From Candidatus Opimibacter skivensis (GTDB lineage Bacteria > Bacteroidota > Bacteroidia > Chitinophagales > Saprospiraceae): a stretch of 64,000 nt of DNA. Where the stretch lies: positions 62,001 to 126,000 of the forward strand of contig JADKGY010000022.1 in the NCBI GenBank assembly GCA_016722045.1, read 5' to 3'. The notes under the pieces are model-generated. The model saw only the letters and a program-made list of their open reading frames with translations, made no database searches and had not been told where the DNA came from. A program made the translations under genes and the position numbers. This document shows positions 1 to 10,700 of the stretch, piece by piece (position 1 is the stretch's first letter; each line of letters begins with the position of its first letter).

Positions 1-1746
1 GTTGAAACTGGATCGGTTACTTGCGAAGGTGATATCACGTATACTTGGACATACACAGACTGCGAAGGAAATACGCAAGGCTATGTTCATACTGTTACTG
101 TGGAATATCAACCATTTGCTGCGATCCCACCGACGAATGCAGTTGTTGATTGTTATGCAAATATTGTACTTCCAACACCACCTACAATAACTGACAATTG
201 TGGAGTTGTACTCATACCAACTGGCCCCATCGAATCAGGAGCGGTTACTTGTGCAGGTAACGTCACTTATACATGGATGTACACCGATTGTGAAGGCAAC
301 ACTCAGAATTATACTCACACTGTTACTGTATCATATCAACCATTAGGTGCGGTCCTTGCGACAACAGCAGTTGTTGATTGCTATACAAATATTGTATTAC
401 CAATCCCACCAATAGTAACTGATAACTGTGGAGTAACACTTATTCCAACCGGGCCGGTAGAAACAGGATCAGTCCTTTGCGAAGGTAACATCACTTATAC
501 ATGGACATTCATTGATTGCGATGGAAACACACAAGACTATGTTCACACAGTCACGATTGAGTATGAGCCATTTCTTGCTATTTCACCGACAACAGGAGTT
601 GTTGATTGCTATGCAAATATTGTACTTCCAACTCCGCCAACTATAACAGATAATTGTGGAGTTACACTTACGCCAACAAGTCCTGTTGAAACTGGATCAG
701 TCCTTTGCGAAGGAGATATAACTTATATATGGACATATACTGACTGCGAAGGAAACACACAAGATTATGTTCACACTGTCACGATAGAATATCAGCCATT
801 TGCTTCAATTCCACCGACGAATGCAGTTGTTGATTGCTATGCAAATATTATTTTACCAACTCCGCCTACAGTAACTGATAATTGTGGAGCTACACTTACA
901 CCAATTGGCCCTGTTGAAACAGGAGCTGTTACATGTGAAGGAGATATAATTTATACATGGACATACACAGACTGCGAAGGAAACACACAAGACTATGTTC
1001 ATACAGTTACGATTGAGTATGAGCCATTTCCTGCAATACCACCGACAACGGCAGTTGTTGATTGTTATGCAAATATTGTACTTACAACTCCACCAACTAT
1101 AACTGACAATTGCGGTGTTACACTGTCACCAACAGGCCCGATTGAATCGGGATCCGTCACATGTGAAGGTGATGTTACTTATACATGGACATATACAGAC
1201 TGCGAAGGAAACACACAAGATTATGTTCACACTATCACGATAGAATATCAGCCATTTTCTTCAATTCCACCGACGAATGCAGTTGTTGACTGCTATTCAA
1301 ATATTATTTTACCAACTCCGCCTACAGTAACTGATAATTGTGGAGCTACACTTACACCAATTGGCCCTGTTGAAACAGGAGCTGTTACATGTGAAGGAGA
1401 TATCACTTACACCTGGACATATTCCGACTGTGAAGGAAACACACAAGATTATGTTCACACAGTCACGATTGAATATGAGCCATTCGCAGCGATTCCACCG
1501 ACAGCAGCAGTTGTTGATTGTTATGCAAATATTATTCTTCCGGTTCCACCAACAGTAACTGATAATTGCGGTGTTACTCTTACTCAGACTGGTCCTGTTG
1601 AGACCGGATCAGTTCTTTGCGAAGGGGATGTCACTTACACCTGGACATACACAGACTGCGAAGGCAACACTCAGGATTATGTTCATGCCGTCACGATTGA
1701 GTATGAGCCGTTCCCGGCAATACCACCTACGAATGCATGTTGTTGA
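1..1746 (+). CDS. Giant T9SS repeat adhesin, upstream fragment (open at left edge, ends at frameshift)
   Basis: The frame is open from the first base of the window, so the true start lies to the left. It encodes about 7.7 copies of a 76-residue repeat, each with four cysteines in the contexts VDCY, DNCG, VTCEG and TDCEGN. Such repeats resemble the HYR-like beta-sandwich modules of Bacteroidota surface proteins. The frame stops at a TGA at 1744-1746 only because of an extra T at 1738 inside an otherwise conserved repeat; the same repeat continues at once in the next frame up to 11440. I therefore read this and the following entry as one gene for an exported, cell-surface adhesin or mobile gliding adhesin. 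A conventional gene call would start at ATG 100, but in-frame repeat sequence precedes it. Whether the frameshift is biological cannot be told from one sequence. Confidence 0.85.
   Translation, partial: VETGSVTCEGDITYTWTYTDCEGNTQGYVHTVTVEYQPFAAIPPTNAVVDCYANIVLPTPPTITDNCGVVLIPTGPIESGAVTCAGNVTYTWMYTDCEGNTQNYTHTVTVSYQPLGAVLATTAVVDCYTNIVLPIPPIVTDNCGVTLIPTGPVETGSVLCEGNITYTWTFIDCDGNTQDYVHTVTIEYEPFLAISPTTGVVDCYANIVLPTPPTITDNCGVTLTPTSPVETGSVLCEGDITYIWTYTDCEGNTQDYVHTVTIEYQPFASIPPTNAVVDCYANIILPTPPTVTDNCGATLTPIGPVETGAVTCEGDIIYTWTYTDCEGNTQDYVHTVTIEYEPFPAIPPTTAVVDCYANIVLTTPPTITDNCGVTLSPTGPIESGSVTCEGDVTYTWTYTDCEGNTQDYVHTITIEYQPFSSIPPTNAVVDCYSNIILPTPPTVTDNCGATLTPIGPVETGAVTCEGDITYTWTYSDCEGNTQDYVHTVTIEYEPFAAIPPTAAVVDCYANIILPVPPTVTDNCGVTLTQTGPVETGSVLCEGDVTYTWTYTDCEGNTQDYVHAVTIEYEPFPAIPPTNACC
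1738..1738 (+). other. Single-base insertion (frameshift) in the giant adhesin
   Basis: Other repeat copies read GCAGTTGTTGAT (Ala-Val-Val-Asp). Here the sequence is GCATGTTGTTGAT, with one extra T. The repeat-to-repeat distance at this point is 229 instead of 228 bases, while all other spacings in this array are 228. There is no homopolymer at the site. Confidence 0.85.
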
Positions 1747-4700
1747 TTGTTATGCAAATATTATTCTTCCACCTCCGCCAACTATCACGGATAATTGCGG
1801 AGTTACACTTATACCAACAGGACCTGTTGAATCAGGAACTGTTACTTGCGAAGGTGATGTTACTTATACCTGGATATACACAGACTGTGAAGGCAACACA
1901 CAAGATTATGTTCATACGATCACAATTGAGTATGAGCCAATTACTGCGATTTCACCGACCATCTCAGTAGTTGATTGTTATACAAATATTGTTCTTCCTT
2001 CACCACCTGTAGTTACAGATAATTGTGGAGTTACACTTATTCCAACTGGCCCTGTTGAAACAGGATCAGTTACTTGCGAAGGTGATATCACATACACCTG
2101 GACATATACTGACTGCGAAGGAAATACGCAGGATTATGTTCACACAGTCACCATTGAATATTCTCCTTTTGCTTCAATTCCACCGACGAATGCGGTTGCT
2201 GATTGCTACACAAATATTATCCTTCCATCACCTCCGGTAATTACAGATAATTGCGGAGTTACACTTACCCCAACTGGCCCTGTAGAATCTGGAATAGTCT
2301 CTTGCGGAGGTGATGTCACGTACACCTGGACATACACTGACTGTGAAGGAAACACACAAGATTTTGTTCACACAGTTACAATTGAATATTCTCCATTCCC
2401 GGCAATACCTTCTACATCAGCAATTGTTGATTGTTATGCAAATATCATCCTTCCGGCACCTCCATCAATATTCGATAATTGTGGGCTGCCTATTACGCCC
2501 ACGGGTCCGATTGAATCAGGTATAGCATCATGCGAATCCAATCTGAATTTTACATGGACATACACAGACTGCAAAGGAAACACCCAGGATTATATCCATA
2601 GTGTTACCATCAGGGATTCCATCAATCCCACAGCAAGTAATCCCTTACCCTTATTCTTCGAATGTATCGAAGATGTACCCTTACCTGATATCGCTGTAGT
2701 GACGGATGAAATTGATAATTGCTTAGGAATAGTTACGGTTGCATTTGTACAGGATAGCCTGAGCGGTCTTTGCCCACAGATTATTACCAGGATATATAGT
2801 GTTGCAGATGAATGCAGTAACCAGATATTGGTCACTCAGACGATTACCATTGATGACGATATTTTACCCACCGCATCCGATCCACTTCCTCTTTCAATAC
2901 AATGCATTGATGATTTAGATCTGCCCGATATCAACGTGGTTTCAGATGAATCAGATAATTGCACAAGCCCGATTGTCGTAGCTTTCGTCAATGATCTTTC
3001 AAGCGGCACGACTTGCCCTGAAATCATCACCAGGATATACAGCATTACAGATGGTTGTGGAAACCAGATCTTTGTCACGCAAATCATCACCATTGATGAT
3101 GATATTTTACCAATAGCTTCAAATCCTGATTCTACCTCGGTGGAATGCATTGGAGATTTGCCATTGCCTGATATTAATGTAGTGACAAATATTACTGACA
3201 ACTGCAATGGCCCCGTAATAGTCGCTTTTGAAGGTGATATATCAAATGGCTCATCATGCCCTGAAATTATCACCAGGACATACAGCATAACAGATGCTTG
3301 TGGCAACCAGGCATTGGTCATACAGATATTATCTATTGATGACGATATTTTTCCTGAAGCCTCGAATCCCGCTCCAATTACAGTAGAATGCGTTGAAGAT
3401 ATCCCGTTACCGGATCCAAATGTCGTAACAGACGAAACTGACAATTGTGCCGGTCCGATCATTGTATCCTTTGTCGATGATATTTCGGATGGTACTATTT
3501 GTCCACAGGTCATAAGCCGGAGATACAGCGTAACAGATGCATGCCATAATCAGATATTCGTCACACAAACCATTACTGTCAATGATGACATCTTACCTAC
3601 CGCTTCCAATCCTTCTTCTATAACCGTGCAATGTATTCAGGACATACCTGCACCTGATATTACAGTAGTGACAGATGAAGCTGACAATTGCTCATTACCT
3701 CTCGTTGTTGCTTTCATGGGTGACCTATCTGATGGTCTGTCCTGTCCTGAAACTGTCTTAAGAACATATTCCATTACCGACGCGTGTGGAAATCAAATAT
3801 TAGTTATTCAAACGATCATAGTTAACGATGACATATTACCGACGGCATCCGACCCGGCTCCCGTCTCCGTTCAATGCATTGAAGATGTTCCTGCTCCGGA
3901 TATTACTGAAGTGACAGATGAAGCTGATAATTGTGCATTGCCTATCGTTGTTGCTTTCATGGGTGACCAATCTGATGGTCTGTCCTGTCCTGAGACTATC
4001 TTAAGAACATATTCCATTACCGATGCTTGTGGAAATCAAATATCAGTAATTCAAGTCATCACAATTCACGATGACATATTACCGACCGCATCCGATCCGG
4101 TGACCATCTTCGTGCAATGCGTTGAGGATGTACCTGCACCGGATATTAATGTGGTGACTGATGAATCTGACAATTGTGCGGAGCCTATAATTGTTTCATA
4201 TATCGGTGATAAATCTGATGGCGCTATCTGTCCTGAAAAAATCACAAGGACATACAGCATTACAGACGCTTGCGGCAATGTAATACTTGTAAAACAAATC
4301 ATCAACATTCGTGATGATATTTCACCTGTAGCATCAGATCCTGCTGACATTGATCTAATGGGTTGTAATACACCTATTCCTTTCCCGGATATAAATGTCG
4401 TTACAGATGCATCTGATAATTGCGGCATAAAGGCAATCACATTCATGAATGACTCAACTTTTTTAACAGGCTGTATACAAACTTTAATAAGGACATATAG
4501 TATATCAGATAGTTGTCTCAACAAGATTTTTGTAAGGCAGAATATAACGCGGACATTCGACACCATACCACCTGTATTTACCACTATTCCTGCGGATACC
4601 ATTGTGAAATGCATCGCAGAAGTACCACCTGTGCCTTCATTATCATACACTGACAATTGTAGCGCAGGTGGAACTGTAATGGGTGTGGAAACAGGACCTT

Positions 4701-7700
4701 CAGGTAATCCGCCGACAATAATCTGGACCTGGACTGCAACAGATGAATGCGGAAATACAACCACTGTAACGCAAAACATCATTATTGAACTCGAATTAAT
4801 TCCGAAAATAATAACAACAGTATTCTGTTATGGAGATTCAATAGTTCTTTACGGCGAAGTATATGATGCTTCCGGTGTTTTCCTGGATACTTTACCCAGC
4901 ACATCAGGAGGCTGTGACACAGCAGTAACAATCATCATAAACGAGCTATCATTAATTGACAAGAATGTTGTGGCTGAATTTTGCTTTGGAAAGACAGTTA
5001 CCCTTTTTGGAGTGACTTACGATAGTGCAGGTATTTATACTGATACCCTTTCCGGCACCGCGGGCAATTGTGATACTGCCGTATTGATTACCATCATAGA
5101 ATCGCCACTCATTAATAATACGGAAACAGCAGCATTCTGTTTTGGTGAATCCGTAACCTTACATGGTATACTTTATTCAAATGCAGGTACATACTTCGAT
5201 ACGATTCCAAACCTTTCAGGGGGATGTGATACCGCAGTGACAATTTTTGTTTCAGAATTGCCTTTAATTCAACGAACGTTGGTTGCACAGTTCTGTTATG
5301 GACAGGAGATAACTATCTATGGCATTATTTACAATAGTGCAGGCACCTATCTTGATACAGTTCCTGACCTCTCGGGTGGATGCGATACAGCCATGACGGT
5401 TATTATCACAGAATCTCCGCTGATCAATAAAATAGTTGATGCTGAAATTTGTTTTGGCGAATCCACAACCATCTACAATGTTGAGTACGATGCAGGTGGA
5501 ACTTATAACGATACAATTGCAAGCACAGGTGGTAGTTGTGACACCGCTGTGTTGATCCATATCACAGTCCTGCCATTAAATACGATTTCACTTGCTGAAG
5601 CTTTATGCCCGGGTGAATCTGTCACTATCTATGGATCAGTATACGATTCAGGAGGCACTTATCAGGATCTCATCCCGGGAATAGCTGGTGCTTGTGATAC
5701 CACAGTGAGTATTACGATCACAGAATTGCCCTTCAATGCCATATCAATCACAGAAGCTTTATGTCCCGGAGAATCCGTCACTTTATTTGGAGTGACGTAT
5801 AATAAGGGAGGTATTTACAGAGACACTATTTCTGCTATTGCGGGAGGTTGTGATACAGCAGTCATGATCGTGATTAATGAGTTACCCCTGAATACACTTT
5901 CTGTAGCTGAAAGAATATGTTTAGGTGATTCAATCCTGCTTTACGGCGTATTCTATCATAGTGCAGGTACGTTTAATGATACTGTGCGCGGTGCGGCAGG
6001 AGGTTGTGATACAGCAGTTATTATCACGATCACACAATATCCTTTAAACGATTTATTGGTGACAGAAGAAATTTGTCCAAAGGATTCTATTTTGATTTAT
6101 GGCATAATGTATGATCATGCTGGCCTGTTTTATGACACTATACCTGGTAGCCACGGTGCATGCGATACCGCTATAGTCATCAGTATCATTGAATCACCGC
6201 TTATACTCAATTCAATAACAGCGAATATCTGTTCGGGCAAGTCTGTATCCATCTATGGTATAGAATATAATCTTGCAGGCTCATACCAGGATACTGTTTT
6301 GAGTGCAACCGGTAGCTGTGACACTGCCATTACTATTATCATCATCGTAGACCCCTATGTTTTGAATCCAATTTCGGCCAGTTTTTGTTCAGGAGAATCT
6401 GTCATTGTGCATGGTATTGAATACACTTCTCCTGGAATCTACCAGGACACAATCATAAGTGTAACGAGTGCCTGTGATACAGCACTGACCATCACGATCA
6501 ACGAAATACTTTTTATTCCCGCCCATATTGAACCAGCCGATCCAGTTTGTATGTCACATGGTGTCATTACACTTGAGGCTATTCCTGCAGGAGGAGTTTG
6601 GTCAGGCTCAGTAAACAGTGACCGGCTTGATCCTGCAAACTTAGGCGCGGGCACTCACGAAATTATTTATTCGATCAATTCAGGATCATGTCAAAGTGCC
6701 GACACTATAGAAATCATTATTTATGAAATGATCATAGCCTGCCAGGCAAATCAGAATGAAACATCGATTGGAATGGGTGATGGCGAAGGACAAATCAATA
6801 TTTCCGGAGGATTGACACCATATTATATTGTTTGGACCGGCCCTGTATCAGGTGTAAGTACAATGAATATAGACGGGGATTTTCTAATGACAGGATTGAC
6901 CGCCGGTCTTTACGCTATAGTCGTTGCAGATGCGTCCGGATGTGTAGCTCAATGCCAGTTCATCATTACAGTACCATGCGATCTGGTATTAGATTCGGTT
7001 GTAGTGCGTGATGCAACTTGTGTTGGTGTCAATGATGGATCCATTACCATTTCGGCCAGTGGTGTATTAATTCCTTTCAAATATTCATTGGATGGTATTC
7101 TTTTTCAGGCTTCAAATGTATTTTCAGGATTATCTCCCGGGACATACACCGTTTACGTCAGAGACAATTCAGGCTGCCTGGAAACGGAAAATTTATTGAT
7201 TGGTACAGGAGCGGGGCCGCAAATAAATATAATCCAGCATATAGATGCAACCTGTGGAATGGATAATGGATCAATTGAAGTAGAGGGTATTCAGGGCAGC
7301 GCTCCATATACGTATTCAATTGATGGTATCAATTATATATATACGGGACTCTTTCACAACCTGAGTGCGGGCGACTACGTCATCTATCTTCTCGATGCAA
7401 TTGGTTGTTCAGATATTATTTCAGTTTCAATTATTGCACTTGAAGCACCTGTCATTGAAAGCGTCACAGTCTCCAGCTCAACCTGTGATCAATCAGACGG
7501 ATCGATTTTTATTGAAGGCACCGGTGGGGTAGGTACTCTTGAATATTCGATCGATGGTATCAGCTTCCAGGTGTCTCCTGCTTTTAATAGTTTGACTGCC
7601 GGCGTATATTCAGTTTTTGTAAAAGATGAAATTGGTTGTATAGTTGAGTCGTCTACGGAAATTTTGGATATAGGAGGTCCTATAATAAATAATGTTTTAA

Positions 7701-10700
7701 TTCAACCCGCTACCTGTACTGCGAATGTTGGTTCTCTTTCCATCATCGCCACAGGAAATACGACATTAACCTATTCGATCAATTGTGTTGATTACGGAAC
7801 ATTAAATGTGTTCAATAATCTGTCCTCCGGATCATACACCGTTTGTGTAAAAGATCAGAACGGATGTACTGCTTCACAACCTGTGGTCATCAATTCTGCG
7901 GATGGACCTAAAATAAATTCAGTTAAGGTTACGCCTACTACATGTGGAAAAGATAACGGCACCTTGCTGATCAATGCTACAGGCGGAACAGGAACATTAC
8001 AATATATAGTGAAGGGAATTAATTATGGAGATATAAAATTTATTGTCGACCTGGCATCTGGTACTTATTTTATTGAAGTAGAAGATCAAAATGGTTGTCA
8101 TGCAACAGCTCAGGCTATCATCAATCCGTCTGAAAGCCCTGATGTAGATGCGTACATAACACCTTCCCATTGTGGCAAATCTGATGGAGTTATTGAATTG
8201 GATGGTTTGCATGGTTTGTCACCGTATACGTATTCAATGAACGGCGGTCCATTCTTACCCAATTTTACATTTTATAATTATCCTTCAGATTTCTATAACA
8301 TCGCGGTAAAGGATGCTGCAGGATGTATATTTGAAAAAGACATTTTCCTTTGGGAAGAAAAAGGTCCGGAGATTACCGATGTTATCATCAGTGGTCCGGA
8401 TTGCGGCGATGTCAATGGAAGGATAGAGGTCGTTGCTACCGGAACGAATCTTAAGTATTCAATCAAATTGCCTACATATCAGTTGACAGGTATGTTCTAT
8501 CCTGTTTCACCTGGATCGTATGTGATCACAGTAATGGATAAATTCGGTTGTAAAGATTCTGATGTTGCTGTTATTTCACCCAACCCTGCGCCGATCTTTA
8601 ATGATATTATTGTCGTAGCTACAGCTTGCGGTCTGAGCCAGGGAATGATCCAGGTCATGGCCTCGGGTGGAATTGCGCCTTTATTATTTTCTATTAATAA
8701 TGGACCTTTCGGGTCCGCCCATATTTTTACACTTTTACCTGCAGGGATATATACTGTAAAAGTAAAGGGTGCTAATGGCTGTTTAATTTCGAAAGATGTT
8801 GAAATTGAATCCATCGGCTCAGTATATTATAATATGCAGGCATCCATTTGTGATGGTCAGGAATATTTAATTCACGGACAAGTAATCACTACAGCAGGTA
8901 TACACAACATTACTGTCCCCGGAGGTTCTCACAATGGTTGTGATAGTACTATAGTTCTACAATTGGAGATAGATCCTTTGGTAGAAAAAATAGTGTACAG
9001 ATCTGTTTGCCAGGGTGAAATTCTTACGTATGACGGCATTGAGTATACTATGGCGGGGCAATATTTAATAGATACCATTCCCGCTATATCAGGATGCGAC
9101 ACAATACGGATGCTTGACATCACCATAGACCCTTTGGAGACCACATTCCTGGATGTGACTATTTGTGCAAATGAAGTATTTTCTATCGGCGGTAATAATT
9201 ATACACAAGCCGGAGAGTACACGATTGACACAATTGGTGCTGTCGCCGGATGTGATTCTATTCGAATATTGCGATTGTTGACAAATGAATTAAATACAAG
9301 CATTATTAATGCCACCATTTGCAATGGAGATGTATATAGGTTTAATGGAATTAATTTTACTTCAGCCGGAATTTATGTATTGGATACCATCCATGGATTC
9401 GGAAGTTGTGATACCATCAGGTCTTTGAATTTAATTGTCAATCCATTACCCAATGTGGATGCTGGACCTGATCAGGTGCTTACATGCTCTTTGCCTGTTG
9501 TGATACTAGCTGGAAGCGCTTCAGGAGGTACAATACTTTGGACAGGCCCGGATATTAATGCGGGAAATAATCACATTTTAACGCCAACTATATCCCAACC
9601 TGGTCAATATATCCTTACAGTAAATTCGTCGTCCGGATGCCAGAGCATGGATACAGTTCTCATTTCTGTAGACCCTTCCATTGTTATTGCTGATGCAGGC
9701 AACGATGCAATACTGAGCTGTGACATTGATTCGGTTATGCTTCAGGGTAGTCCTTCAGGAGTGGATCTTTTCTATCAATGGTCTGGCCCGGGTATCAATT
9801 CGTTGAATGCGCATTTAATCAATCCGGTTGTAACTGTACCAGGCATATACTCACTTGTAGTGACCAATACAATAACACAATGTGTTTCAGTGCCGGATAC
9901 AGTGATGATTACAGATATCTCAGCAAGTATTGTTGTCATTATTCAGGATCCACTCACGTTGACCTGCAGTAATACTTATGTGGATCTCAATGCGAATGGA
10001 TCATCATCAGGCCTGAATATTATTTATTTCTGGTACAATGAATCCGGAAATGTTGTTGGAACATCTCCGATACTTCGCGTGTCTAAAGGTGGCATACTTA
10101 CATTTTTTGCTCAGGATACGATTAGTGGGTGTTTTGCTCATGATTCAGTTATGGTTCTACAGGTTCAGGATTATCCTCCCGTTGATGCCGGTCTTCCGCA
10201 AGTACTTGATTGTAATCACGAAATCGTAACTCTCAATGAGGGGGCTATCAATATTCTTCCGGACATTCTTTTTCACTGGTCAGGTCCTGTGGGAGGCATT
10301 CTTTCTGCGTCTAATCTTCTTAGTATCCAGGCAGGAGCAGCAGGTCAATATATTCTGACAGCAACGGATACATTGACAGGATGTAGTCATTCGGATACAG
10401 TGATGGTCACAGAAATAAGCCAATCACCTCTTGCTGAAATTCGACTTATTGAACCGTTTACTTGCATTGATTCTATAGCTATGTTAGACATTGGGTCATC
10501 TGACACAGGTACAGGTTTTCATTTTGTATGGAATGGTCCATCAATCAATAATGCGACCTCAACAATTATAGAACCTACTACACCAGGTTTATTTTATCTG
10601 ACAGTATTTAATGATGTTTCAGGCTGTACAGCAAGCGATTCTATCCTATTGGAGCTACCTGATTCTCCTTCTGAAGCGCCAGCCGATATTACAGTTCCTA

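Larger units (their letters stand above)
1..2612 (+). repeat. 228-bp (76-residue) tandem repeat array in adhesin
   Basis: The VDCY-type start of the unit recurs at about 145, 373, 601, 829, 1057, 1285, 1513, 1742, 1970, 2198 and 2426. That gives eleven copies plus a partial one at the left edge. Spacing is exactly 228 except for 229 across the frameshift at 1738. Copies are very alike at the DNA level, so the array should be prone to recombination and to collapse in short-read assembly. Confidence 0.92.

Noticed and set aside
2..2525. Several 60-80 codon plus-strand frames rich in Leu and His within the adhesin
   Set aside because: Shadows of the 228-bp repeats in another frame.
2590..4782. 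Long minus-strand open frames opposite the HYR-like repeats
   Set aside because: Codon bias of the repeat keeps the opposite strand open; the products have no signal or domain.
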